A stretch of DNA of 12,285 nt from Mesorhizobium sp. (GTDB lineage Bacteria; Pseudomonadota; Alphaproteobacteria; Rhizobiales; Rhizobiaceae), in the NCBI GenBank assembly GCA_019509685.1, contig JAEKLU010000251.1, positions 1 to 12,285 on the forward strand, in the 5' to 3' direction. The position numbers and the translations under genes were made by a program. Under the pieces are notes generated by a model that searched no databases, had not been told where the DNA came from, and worked only from the letters and a program-made list of their open reading frames with translations. Below, piece after piece: positions 1 to 6,566 of this stretch. Within the stretch, counting starts at the first letter, position 1. Each line of letters opens with the position of its first letter.

Positions 1-23
1 TTCCAGACACCTTTCCAATTCAT
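1..23 (-). CDS. possible 5' end of a minus-strand gene running off the window
   Basis: An ATG at 23-21 on the minus strand opens a frame that stays open to the window edge (first residues MNWKGVW). A GGAG stands about nine bases upstream of it. Only seven codons are visible, so no family can be named. It would read in the same direction as the broken dehydrogenase at 175-1469. The frame could equally be chance. Confidence 0.2.
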
Positions 24-174
24 GGACGACCGCTCCGTTTTGACGATATCCGTTGGTTGCCGCAACGCGAAAGCCGAGACTCGGGTTCCGAGGGTGCGGG
101 CCATTTCAGGCCCACCGTGCGGCCGATCTCGGCTCGAATCCGTGATTGATCAACGAGCCGCGTGCGAATTCTGG

Positions 175-1469
175 CTAGTCTCTCGGCAGTATTTTGCCGG
201 GATTCATGATGTTTTGCGGATCGAGTGCCTGCTTGATCGTGCGCATGACATCGACGCCGTGGCCGAGCTCGTGGCGCAGGAAGCCGACCTTGCCTTGGCC
301 GATGCCGTGCTCGCCGGTGCAGGTGCCTTCCATGGCGATGGCGCGCATGTTGAGCCGCGCGACAAATTTCTCCGCAAGCGCGATCTCGGCCGGGTTGTCG
401 ATGTCCATCAGCACCAGCACGTGGAAATTGCCGTCGCCGGCATGACCGACGATGGGTGCTACCAGGCCCATCTCGGCAATGTCGGCCTCGGTCTCGGTGA
501 CGCATTCGGCAAGCCGCGAGATCGGCACGCAGACATCGGTTGACAGGCCCTTGGCGCCGGGGCGCAGCGTCAGCGACGACCAGTAGGCGTCGTGCCGCGC
601 CTTCCACAGTTTCGTCCGCTCCTCGGCGACGGTGGTCCACAGGAACGGTCCGCCGCCATTCTCCTCGGCGATCATGCCGAACGTCTCGGCCTGTTCGGCC
701 ACGCCGGCGTCGCTGCCGTGGAATTCCACGAACAGGCACAGGCGGCTTCAAGGCTTGGAAACGGACAGACGCCGCCCGAGATCGCTTGCGGGATGCCCTG
801 CAGGCGCAGCGTCAGCGACGTGATCACGCCGAGCGTGCCTTCCGAGCCGACCAGCAGCCGGGTCAGATCGTAGCCCGCCGAACTCTTTTTCGCCCGCTTA
901 CCGGTCGTCATCGTCTCGCCGTCGGCCATCACGGCGGTCAGCGACAGCACATTCTCGCGCATCGTGCCGTAACGCACCGCATTGGTGCCCGACGCCCTGG
1001 TCGCCGCCATGCCGCCCAGCGAGGCATTGGCGCCGGGATCGATCGGAAAGAACAGGCCGGTATCGCGCAAGTGACGGTTCAAATCCTCGCGCGTCACGCC
1101 GGGTTCGACCGTGCAGTCGAGGTCCTGCGGATTGACCGCAAGGATGCGGTTCATCCGTGACGTATCGACAGATATGCCGCCGCCCGGCGCGTTGGTGTGG
1201 CCTTCCAGCGACGAGCCGACGCCAAAGGCGATCACCGGCACACGATGCGCGGCGCAGGCGCGCACGATCTCCTGAACCTCGGCCGTCGTCTCCGGGAAAG
1301 CGACGCCATCGGGCGCCTGGGTCGGGATATACGTGGTCGTGTGCGCATGCTGGCCGCGGATCGCCGCGCCCGTCTGAAAGCGTTCGCCCAACCGCTGCTT
1401 GAGGATGCCGAGCACCGCGGCGATGCCTTCCTCGTTGCGTTCGACCGGATTGAGGTCGCTCAGAGCCAT
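175..1469 (-). pseudogene. FAD-linked D-lactate/glycolate-type dehydrogenase, broken by internal deletion
   Basis: Members of this family (GlcD, D-lactate dehydrogenase (cytochrome)) oxidise 2-hydroxy acids such as D-lactate or glycolate with bound FAD and pass electrons to cytochrome c or quinone. The ATG at 1469 has a GGAGGA five to six bases upstream and begins MALSDLNPVERN. The FAD_binding_4 part is complete, with VGSSLEGH, DPGANASLGGMAATRASGTNAVRYG split over two short motifs, and GSEGTLGVIT. The frame is correct to about position 742 (PFPSLEAAC). The C-terminal FAD-oxidase domain then continues in another frame from about 735 (LFVEFHGSDAGVAEQ), keeping GHAGDGNFHV, TGEHGIGQGK and the usual end DPQNIMNPGKIL, and stops at 175. 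From memory of homologues, about 40 residues between these points are missing, so this is a deletion with a frame change, not a single-base error. Translation would end soon after the junction. The substrate is uncertain. Confidence 0.85.
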
Positions 1470-1530
1470 GAATTCCTCCGCGAATGGACCAGCGTCCACG
1501 CTTGTTCTGCAGCTATGGAGATGCCTAAAA

Positions 1531-1572
1531 CAATTCGAGGAAAAGTGTGAAGCGGTTTTCCGCCCGGAATTG
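1531..1572. repeat. 42-bp palindromic rhizobial intergenic repeat
   Basis: Outer arms CAATTC (1531-1536) and GAATTG (1567-1572) enclose inner arms GGAAAA (1539-1544) and TTTTCC (1556-1561) around an 11-base centre. I recall near-identical sequences as frequent interspersed repeats in Mesorhizobium and related genomes; copy number cannot be checked here. It lies between the divergent dehydrogenase pseudogene and the thioesterase gene, inside the only space available for their promoters. Confidence 0.7.
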
Positions 1573-1635
1573 CTCCAGAACTGAAAAGAAACCTCACCAG
1601 CCACGCCCTGTCCAGCGACGATCGAGGAAAACCAG

Positions 1636-2121
1636 ATGACGACCCCTTCGCCTATCATCACCAGCCCGATGGGCATCGAGAAGGACTGGATCGACTATAA
1701 CGGCCATCTCAACATGGCCTATTACAACGTGCTGTTCGACCGCGGCTCGGACCAGGCTTTCGAGTTGATGGGGATGGGGCCGAGCTACGCCAAGGACCGC
1801 CGTCTCACCATCTACACCGCGGAAGTCCATGTCTGCTACGTGCAGGAACTGCATCTCGATCACAAGGTGACGGTCTCCTTCCAGCTCCTCGACCACGATG
1901 AGAAGCGCCTGCGCGCCTATCAGGAAATCCGCCATGTCGATGGCTGGCTCGCCGCCACCTCCGAGCAGCTTGCGCTGCATGTCGATATGGCCGGACCGAA
2001 GGTCGCGCCCTTCCCGCCCGATGTGATGGCCAAGGTCGAAGCGATGCGCGCCGCCCATGCAGCTCTGCCGATGCCGGAGCGCGCCGGGCGTGCGATCGGC
2101 ATCAAACGCAAGACCGCTTGA
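1636..2121 (+). CDS. hotdog-fold thioesterase (4HBT/YbgC-like)
   Basis: The product is 161 residues, a normal length for a single-domain 4HBT acyl-CoA thioesterase, which hydrolyses acyl-CoA thioesters in the cytoplasm. The start is ATG 1636, with GAGGA seven bases upstream. The active-site segment is near the N-terminus: residues 20-26 read DYNGHLN, followed by AYYNVLFDRG, with Asp20 in the position of the catalytic Asp of this family. A basic tail (GIKRKTA) ends the protein. Similar proteins occur beside carnitine catabolism genes as betainyl-CoA thioesterases, but no carnitine gene is seen here, so the substrate is open. It is divergent from the broken dehydrogenase and is followed at 145 bp by a small gene on the same strand. 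Confidence 0.85.
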   Translation: MTTPSPIITSPMGIEKDWIDYNGHLNMAYYNVLFDRGSDQAFELMGMGPSYAKDRRLTIYTAEVHVCYVQELHLDHKVTVSFQLLDHDEKRLRAYQEIRHVDGWLAATSEQLALHVDMAGPKVAPFPPDVMAKVEAMRAAHAALPMPERAGRAIGIKRKTA

Positions 2122-2141
2122 AGCACCTGTTAAGCCGCGTT

Positions 2142-2156
2142 AACCTTACCAAGGTT
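2142..2156 (+). terminator. weak hairpin after the thioesterase gene
   Basis: AACCTT (2142-2147) and AAGGTT (2151-2156) form a perfect 6-bp inverted repeat with a three-base loop, 20 bases after the thioesterase stop and followed by TTAAC. The stem is short and AT-rich, so it may be a weak terminator or a regulatory site. The same stretch contains TTAAC at 2140-2144 and 2157-2161. Confidence 0.25.
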
Positions 2157-2266
2157 TTAACGTGAACAAGCCATTTGAGCTGTTGAACGACTCGGTGGCG
2201 CGTTCGAAAACCGCCGTACCGGGTTTGCGCGCGGGCGGCTGGCGGGATGCGGTACGAGGACAGTGC

Positions 2267-2464
2267 ATGAAAACCGACATCAAGGTCGAAGTGGAACGGT
2301 TGGCGGCCGATCCTCGCATCACCGACTATGATTTCTGGCGATCGCTGAAGAACGTGAACAACGAGATCTTCCACATCGCCAACAACAATGAGCCTATCCC
2401 GTTCGACATGATCCGCTGGCGCGCGATCCTGAAGCAGGCGCGCATGAAGCGCGGCCACGCCTGA
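2267..2464 (+). CDS. conserved-looking 65-residue hypothetical protein
   Basis: I do not recognise this protein. The chosen start is ATG 2267 (MKTDIKVEVERLAADP), because GAGGA stands eight bases upstream. A GTG at 2162 would add 35 residues, but it has no ribosome binding site and overlaps a TTAAC-rich inverted repeat. The product is small, soluble and mixed charge, with a basic C-terminus (KQARMKRGHA) and no signal peptide or membrane segment. The middle holds aromatic and Asn-rich stretches (DYDFWRSLKNVNNEIF). It converges on the Lrp-type gene with only five bases between the two stop codons, so the genes share no room for a terminator. Confidence 0.6.
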   Translation: MKTDIKVEVERLAADPRITDYDFWRSLKNVNNEIFHIANNNEPIPFDMIRWRAILKQARMKRGHA

Positions 2465-2469
2465 TCCGT

Positions 2470-2946
2470 TCAACGGCTTCGCAAGGCCCCGAGCGGCGAA
2501 CGCGGCTCGACCGGCGACGACTGGATGATGGCGGTGTTGGTCATCGCATAGGGAATGATGCGGTCGATCACCCTTTCCAGTTCCGTCACCGAGCCGACAT
2601 GCGCGAGCGCAATGAAACAATCCTCGCCGGTGACACGGTCGCATTGCGCGATCTCGGGCAACTCGCGGATGATCTCGGCCACAACCGATAGCTGCCCGGG
2701 CACCGGCCTGATGCGCAGCCATGCCGACAATTTCAGTCCAAGCGCGGCCGGGTTGATCCTCACCGTATAGGCCTCGATCACGCCGTGCTCCTGCAGCTTG
2801 CGGATGCGCTCGGCCACGCTTGGCGCCGACAACCCGACGGCACGCGCCAATTCGGCCGTGCTGGTGCGGGCGTCTTTTTCCAGCAGGCGCAGGATCTTCA
2901 GGTCGGCCGCGTCGAGATCGGAATTTTCGTTTCGAAGGCGTTTCAC
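2470..2946 (-). CDS. Lrp/AsnC-family transcriptional regulator
   Basis: The product is 158 residues from GTG 2946 (MKRLRNENSDLDAADL), the usual size for this family of amino-acid-responsive DNA-binding proteins. The N-terminal winged helix-turn-helix is at about residues 12-57 (LARAVGLSAPSVAERIRKLQ). The C-terminal RAM ligand/oligomerisation domain follows from about 68 to 145 and includes the typical VTGEDCFIALAHV. A longer open frame reaches back to 3093, but the residues upstream of GTG 2946 do not look like family sequence and would run across the divergent promoter region. It is divergent from an EamA exporter, the classic layout for an Lrp-type regulator controlling an amino-acid exporter. 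The start has only a weak purine stretch upstream, and the mRNA may be leaderless (see 2951-2980). The effector is unknown. Confidence 0.9.
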   Translation of the reverse strand: MKRLRNENSDLDAADLKILRLLEKDARTSTAELARAVGLSAPSVAERIRKLQEHGVIEAYTVRINPAALGLKLSAWLRIRPVPGQLSVVAEIIRELPEIAQCDRVTGEDCFIALAHVGSVTELERVIDRIIPYAMTNTAIIQSSPVEPRSPLGALRSR

Positions 2947-2950
2947 CAGG

Positions 2951-2980
2951 AATATCTTTCTTCTCAAGCAAGACTGACAA
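2951..2980 (-). promoter_or_regulatory. candidate lrp promoter
   Basis: On the minus strand, TTGTCA (2980-2975) is followed after 18 bases by GATATT (2956-2951), 5/6 and 4/6 matches to the sigma70 hexamers. The GATATT ends four bases before the GTG start at 2946, so transcription would begin within or at the start codon. The -35 hexamer overlaps one of the ACTGAC repeats, which would suit autoregulation. Confidence 0.4.
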
Positions 2981-3007
2981 AACTGACGTCGATCCGCCAT
3001 GTCAGTT
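2973..3007. promoter_or_regulatory. candidate Lrp-type operator between divergent genes
   Basis: ACTGAC occurs at 2973-2978 and 2982-2987 with a nine-base period. AACTGAC (2981-2987) and GTCAGTT (3001-3007) form a perfect 7-bp inverted repeat with a 13-base spacer, about two helical turns centre to centre. The array spans the -35 regions proposed for both divergent genes. Binding by the neighbouring Lrp-type protein is inferred from position only. Confidence 0.45.
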
Positions 3008-3022
3008 GCGGAATTGGCCTGC

Positions 3023-3028
3023 GATAAT
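3023..3028 (+). promoter_or_regulatory. candidate -10 element of the exporter gene
   Basis: GATAAT, 5/6 to the sigma70 -10 consensus, ends six bases before ATG 3035, placing the expected transcription start at or next to the A of the start codon. No good -35 is present; GTCAGT at 3001-3006 lies at the right distance and belongs to the inverted repeat. This suggests a leaderless mRNA. Confidence 0.35.
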
Positions 3029-3034
3029 GAGCGC

Positions 3035-3928
3035 ATGGATACACCAGCGCAAGCCTCGCCACCTGCCCGCTCCGCTCTGGCCGGATTGGCCAACGCCCTG
3101 CCGCCGCATGTCTGGTTCTGCGTCAGCGCCGTCTTCCACTATCTCGGGCCGGCTTTCGCCGTGCTGTTGTTCGACGAGGTCGGGGTCCTGGGCATGGCCT
3201 GGTTGCGCATTGCCACCGCAGCGCTGATCTTCGCGCCTTTGACCAGGCCCTGGCGTGTGTTCGCCAGCGCCAATCGCTCGGACCGGCTGCTGCTTCTCGC
3301 CTTCGGCGTCTGCCTGGCGGTGATGAACTGTTCTTTCTATCTCGCGCTTGCCCGGCTGCCGATATCGCTGGTGGCTTCGATCGAATTCGTCGGCACGATC
3401 GGCGTCGCGCTTGTCGGCCTCAGAAGCCGGCGCAATTTCGGGGCACTGGCCATTGCCGTCACCGGCACCTTGCTGCTCATCGACGTAAAATGGTCAAGCG
3501 ATCCCGTTGGCCTGTTCTGGGCTTTCCTCAACGGCGCGCTCTTCATCGGCTACATCGTCATCGGCCACCGCATTGCCCGGACCGGCCTCGGCATTGCCGG
3601 CCTCGGCACTGCCATGGTGATTGCCTTCCTCGTCGTCCTGCCGATCGGTTTTCGCGAGGCGCTGCCGGCCTTCTCGGCGCCGCAGTTGTTGATCGCTGCC
3701 GTCGGCGTCGGGGTGTGCTCGTCGGTCATCCCTTACATCTGCGATCAACTGGCCATGGCGCGGCTGCCGCGCGCAAGCTTCGCGCTGATGTTGTCGCTAT
3801 TGCCGCTCACAGCGACGCTGATCGGCGCCCTCGTGCTGCGTCAGATACCGAGCCTGACCGATTGCCTCGGCATTGCGCTGGTGGTGTTCGGTGTCGCCGC
3901 CCACAAGCCAAATGCGGCAACAGATTAG
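3035..3928 (+). CDS. EamA-family (drug/metabolite superfamily) exporter, RhtA-like
   Basis: The 297-residue product is an inner-membrane protein with about ten hydrophobic segments in two repeated EamA halves, the size and layout of RhtA, the E. coli threonine/homoserine exporter. Family-like stretches include FDEVGVLGMAWLRIATAALI near the N-terminus, VASIEFVGTIGVAL at the end of the first half, and SFALMLSLLPLTATLIGALV in the last third. I chose ATG 3035 over the in-frame ATG 2999. Residues 1-12 of the longer form would be read through the proposed operator, and a GATAAT sits just before 3035. Neither start has a good ribosome binding site. With the divergent Lrp-type gene, the likely substrate is an amino acid, an inference from context. 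Confidence 0.85.
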   Translation: MDTPAQASPPARSALAGLANALPPHVWFCVSAVFHYLGPAFAVLLFDEVGVLGMAWLRIATAALIFAPLTRPWRVFASANRSDRLLLLAFGVCLAVMNCSFYLALARLPISLVASIEFVGTIGVALVGLRSRRNFGALAIAVTGTLLLIDVKWSSDPVGLFWAFLNGALFIGYIVIGHRIARTGLGIAGLGTAMVIAFLVVLPIGFREALPAFSAPQLLIAAVGVGVCSSVIPYICDQLAMARLPRASFALMLSLLPLTATLIGALVLRQIPSLTDCLGIALVVFGVAAHKPNAATD

Positions 3929-4010
3929 AAAAGCCGTTAGCGCCCAAAAACTTAGGCCAACAACGGTTTGGTTCCTTCACTTTTCCGACTGCGGCAACAA
4001 AACTCGCGAG

Positions 4011-4036
4011 TGAACCAATTCCAAGTCTGCGTCGTT
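4011..4036 (+). promoter_or_regulatory. candidate general-stress (EcfG-type) promoter
   Basis: TGAAC (4011-4015), 17 bases, then CGTT (4033-4036) matches the alphaproteobacterial general-stress consensus GGAAC-N16/17-CGTT with one mismatch. The predicted transcription start, near 4043, leaves a short leader containing GGAG at 4056-4059 and the kinase ATG at 4067. Confidence 0.45.
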
Positions 4037-4066
4037 GTGGCGGCGAATAAGGCTTGGAGTTTTCTC

Positions 4067-5206
4067 ATGGATTGGAAGCGGACCAGAGAATCTGCCGACG
4101 CATGGCACATGACGGACGATCTTCATGCCGAACAAGGCAAGGGTGATCCGTTCGCGGCAGCCATTCGCGCCACACGCATGTCGATGATCATCACCGATCC
4201 GCGCCAAGCGGACAATCCCATCGTCTTCGCCAATGACGCGTTTCTGCGCCTGACCGGCTACGAGCGCGAGGAAGTCATGGGCAAGAATTGCCGCTTTCTG
4301 CAAGGCTCGGGGACGGACAAAGCGGCCATCGCCGAGGTTCGGGCCGCTATCGCCGAGAGCCGCGACATCAGCGTCGACCTTCTCAATTATCGCAAGGATG
4401 GTTCCAGTTTCTGGAACGCGCTCTACATCAGTCCAGTCTCGAACGACAAAGGTGAGCTTTTGTTCTTCTTCGCCTCCCAGCTCGACGTCTCCGACCGCAA
4501 GGTGTCGGAACGTCGCATGACGGCGGACAAGGAAAAATTCGAGAAGGCGGTGAAGGAGCGCACAAAGGAGCTTGAAGCCGCGCTCGAAACGCAGACCACG
4601 CTGGTGCACGAGGTCGACCACCGCGTGAAGAACAATTTGCAGATGGTCTCGTCACTGATCCTCATGCAGAGCCGGACCATCAAGGATAAGGCCGTTAGGG
4701 ACTCGCTGGCGACGATGCTGGAACGGATCGAGGCATTGAGCACCGTGCATCGAAGGCTCTACCAGTCGAAGGACGTGAGCACCTTCGATGTCTCCGATTT
4801 CGCCCGCGATCTCGTTTCAGACCTGCTTGCAGCCTCCGGCCGTTCCCACATCGGCTCGAAGCTTGACCTCGCGCCGGTTATCGTGCCGGCGGAGAAGGCG
4901 ACGCCGGTCGCACTGATGGTCAACGAGTTGGTGACCAACGCGCTCAAGCATGCCTTCAAGGATGAAACGCGGCCCGGCAACATCGGCCTCAAGATGAGCC
5001 AGCCGGACGGACACCTGATCATCGAGGTGTCCGACGACGGCATCGGCATGGATGGCGCCGATGGCGACACCTCCTTCGGCATGCGACTGATCCGGCAGCT
5101 CGGCCGGCAATTGCGCGCCGATGTCGAATGGCGCGATGCCGGCCCGGGCACACAGGTTGTCATAACAATGCCGAACGGCCCACAGCAGCAAAGGCAGACC
5201 CAATGA
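4067..5206 (+). CDS. blue-light LOV-domain sensor histidine kinase (LovK-like)
   Basis: The product has 379 residues from ATG 4067, with GGAG seven bases upstream; an upstream extension to 3968 has no support. A LOV domain at about 28-140 carries GKNCRFLQG with the flavin-adduct Cys75, and Asn107, Asn117 and Gln138, expected to contact FMN. A charged coiled-coil linker (about 145-180) leads to a HisKA_2 dimerisation domain, [12 protein letters not shown] at 181-192, with His185 the likely phosphorylated residue. The ATPase domain has the N-box [12 protein letters not shown] (286-297) and the G1 box DDGIGM (323-328). There are no membrane segments. Light should form the flavin-Cys adduct and change autophosphorylation. 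It overlaps the receiver gene by ATGA, like lovK-lovR of Caulobacter, where the pair feeds the general stress response. Confidence 0.93.
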   Translation: MDWKRTRESADAWHMTDDLHAEQGKGDPFAAAIRATRMSMIITDPRQADNPIVFANDAFLRLTGYEREEVMGKNCRFLQGSGTDKAAIAEVRAAIAESRDISVDLLNYRKDGSSFWNALYISPVSNDKGELLFFFASQLDVSDRKVSERRMTADKEKFEKAVKERTKELEAALETQTTLVHEVDHRVKNNLQMVSSLILMQSRTIKDKAVRDSLATMLERIEALSTVHRRLYQSKDVSTFDVSDFARDLVSDLLAASGRSHIGSKLDLAPVIVPAEKATPVALMVNELVTNALKHAFKDETRPGNIGLKMSQPDGHLIIEVSDDGIGMDGADGDTSFGMRLIRQLGRQLRADVEWRDAGPGTQVVITMPNGPQQQRQTQ

Positions 5207-5652
5207 CCGAACCGCTCAAAGTGCTGATTGTCGAGGACGAGGCCTTGCTGGCGATGGAGCTCGAAAGCCTCGTCGAGGAAGCCGGCCACAGGGTCGTCGG
5301 ATGGGCCATGTCGTCGGATGAAGCGAGGAGCATTGCCGAAGGCAGCGATGCCGACATTGCTTTTGTCGATATCCACCTCGCCGATGGCCCGACGGGGGTC
5401 GATGTCGCCGAGCATTTGAAGCAATCGGGCCGGCCGATGGTGGTGTTCATGACCGCCAATCCTAAGCGCATACCCGACCACTTCGCCGGCGCCATCGGCG
5501 TCATTTCGAAACCATACACGATGAACGGCCTGGTGTCGGCGCTGCGCTACCTGCAGGAAGGCGTCAGGCGCCCGCCTCCCGTCTCGCAACTACCGACGGG
5601 TTTCACTCTTTCGCCGGCATTTAGCACGGTATGGTCGCCATCGGTCGCCTGA
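5203..5652 (+). CDS. single-domain response regulator (LovR-like)
   Basis: The 149-residue product consists of one receiver domain (about 5-120) and a short tail without a DNA-binding or enzyme domain. Acidic pocket residues Glu11 and Asp12, phosphoacceptor Asp56 (AFVDIHL), Thr84 (FMTAN) and Lys103 (ISKPY) are all present. ATG 5203 overlaps the kinase stop (ATGA), with AAAGG upstream, so translation is coupled and the LOV kinase is the obvious partner. By analogy with LovR it may act as a phosphate sink or divert phosphate from a shared phosphorelay. The tail ([15 protein letters not shown]) looks family-like, so I keep the full length although a short minus-strand ORF overlaps it. Confidence 0.92.
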   Translation: MTEPLKVLIVEDEALLAMELESLVEEAGHRVVGWAMSSDEARSIAEGSDADIAFVDIHLADGPTGVDVAEHLKQSGRPMVVFMTANPKRIPDHFAGAIGVISKPYTMNGLVSALRYLQEGVRRPPPVSQLPTGFTLSPAFSTVWSPSVA

Positions 5653-5729
5653 CCGCCCGATCCCTCCAGCATCATCGCCTGAGTGATGACAGGCTGCGTG
5701 ATGACGGGCTTTGCAACGGGTTCGTTCAT
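5547..5729 (-). CDS. candidate small antisense ORF of 60 residues
   Basis: ATG 5729 on the minus strand is preceded by GAGGGAG at four bases, one of the best ribosome binding sites in the window. The ORF (MNEPVAKPVITQPVITQ...) contains a five-residue tandem repeat, PVITQ PVITQ, then a Gly-rich and polar stretch, with no membrane segment. Its last 35 codons lie opposite the 3' end of the receiver gene. No family is recognised. The N-terminal part lies in otherwise free intergenic DNA. It may be a true small protein, an antisense leader, or chance. Confidence 0.35.
   Translation of the reverse strand: MNEPVAKPVITQPVITQAMMLEGSGGQATDGDHTVLNAGERVKPVGSCETGGGRLTPSCR
5683..5710. repeat. short tandem direct repeat
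   Basis: GTGATGACAGGCT (5683-5695) and GTGATGACGGGCT (5698-5710) differ at one base and have a 15-base period. Read on the minus strand they encode PVITQ twice within the small ORF at 5547-5729; the period is a multiple of three. Confidence 0.6.
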
Positions 5730-5777
5730 GGCGCTCCCTCTTAGGTTGACCCGCAAGACAGGGCCGAGACTTGCACG

Positions 5778-5807
5778 GTCCGGTCACGGCCCGTGACGGT
5801 CGCGGAC
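5778..5807. promoter_or_regulatory. imperfect palindrome, possible operator
   Basis: GTCACGG (5783-5789), one base, and CCGTGAC (5791-5797) form a perfect 7-bp palindrome. Flanking GTCCG (5778-5782) and CGGAC (5803-5807) extend it with a five-base bulge on one side. It lies between the divergent small ORF and the DUF2780-like gene and has no T-tract, so an operator is more likely than a terminator. Confidence 0.3.
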
Positions 5808-5829
5808 GATCGCGGCGGCTCATCACATT

Positions 5830-5859
5830 TTGGTCATTTCGCAAAGCCTTGATGATACT
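5830..5859 (+). promoter_or_regulatory. possible promoter of the DUF2780-like gene
   Basis: TTGGTC (5830-5835) and GATACT (5854-5859) are separated by 18 bases and lie 67 bases before ATG 5927. The matches to sigma70 hexamers are modest (3/6 and 4/6), but this is the least GC-rich part of the upstream region. Confidence 0.25.
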
Positions 5860-5926
5860 GTCACATGAGGACGGGAAGCTGCCGACGCGGCCTCGCCGAT
5901 CCAAGCGACGACGAAAGGGGAATGCC

Positions 5927-6358
5927 ATGAACATCCAGGACATCGTCAACACCGTTTCGCAGAAGGCGGGGCTCGACCAGGCAACGACGGAAAAGGTCGT
6001 CGGCACCATCTTCTCCGTGCTCGAGCATGAAGCCGAAGGCACCAGCATTTCCGCTTTCTTCGCCCAGATCCCCGGCGCCGACGCGCTGGCCAAACAATAC
6101 GATGTGATGGCCGCCGGTACCAGTTCCGGTGGCGGTTTTCTGTCGTCCCTGCAGGGCGCGCTTGGCGGGGTGCTCGGCGAAAAGGCCGGCGCGCTCATCA
6201 ATGGCGTTGCTGCGCTGAAGGCATCCGGCCTCGATATGGCGCAGATTCAAAAGGCCGGCTCGACCTTGATCCAGCAGGCCGAAGCAGCCGCCGGACCTGA
6301 TCTCACAAATCAGGTATTGGACCAGGTGCCGAGCCTGAAGGGCCATCTCGGCCTCTGA
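5927..6358 (+). CDS. small DUF2780-like protein of unknown function
   Basis: The product has 143 residues from ATG 5927, with a strong AAAGGGG six bases upstream. It resembles DUF2780 (VcgC/VcgE-like) proteins: an N-terminal helical part (DIVNTVSQKAGLDQATTEKVVGTIFSVL), a flexible Gly-rich centre (SSGGGFLSSLQGALGGVLGE) and a C-terminal helical part (LDMAQIQKAGSTLIQQ). There is no signal peptide; the centre is mildly hydrophobic but not a clear membrane segment. The role of this family is unknown. It stands alone, with a large upstream region and a hairpin after it, so it is probably a single transcription unit. The family assignment is from sequence character and memory. Confidence 0.75.
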   Translation: MNIQDIVNTVSQKAGLDQATTEKVVGTIFSVLEHEAEGTSISAFFAQIPGADALAKQYDVMAAGTSSGGGFLSSLQGALGGVLGEKAGALINGVAALKASGLDMAQIQKAGSTLIQQAEAAAGPDLTNQVLDQVPSLKGHLGL

Positions 6359-6367
6359 TCTTCGACC

Positions 6368-6404
6368 GCGGCATGGCGGAGGATATTTCGCCTCCGCTGG
6401 CCGC
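6368..6404 (+). terminator. strong hairpin after the DUF2780-like gene
   Basis: GCGGAGG (6376-6382) and CCTCCGC (6391-6397) form a perfect stem around an AT-rich eight-base loop, extended by GCGGC (6368-6372) with GCCGC (6400-6404) across a small internal loop. It starts nine bases after the stop at 6358. There is no T-tract, so intrinsic termination may be inefficient. Confidence 0.45.
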
Positions 6405-6566
6405 ACTCCAGCGCGCGCCGATTGAAATTCAACGGGTCGCGTAGACTATTTGCCTGAATGTTCCGGGCGGATTATGCGCAAAAAATCGATATTTTATAAA
6501 TTATTGAATTATCATACACATTGCGGAAACCATGCCAATGCCCGGTACGGGCACACTCCACCGCAA

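Noticed and set aside
98..113. GGGCC-ATTTCA-GGCCC hairpin as terminator of the dehydrogenase
   Set aside because: It lies about 60 bases past the stop, has only a 5-bp stem and no T-tract; such stems are frequent at this GC content.
128..144. tRNA T-arm-like sequence (GGCTCGAATCC)
   Set aside because: One stem pair is wrong, no acceptor, D or anticodon arms fit around it, and no CCA follows.
1470..1676. N-terminal extension of the FAD dehydrogenase frame up to 1676
   Set aside because: It reads through the palindromic repeat and overlaps the thioesterase start. ATG 1469 has a GGAGGA site and a family-like N-terminus.
2947..3093. Longer Lrp start and ATG 2999 start of the exporter
   Set aside because: Both would code through the divergent control region; the extra residues are not family-like and have no ribosome sites.
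3934..3977. Possible terminator after the exporter (GCCGTT with AACGGT)
   Set aside because: The loop is about 25 bases and the stem short; too weak to list as a feature.
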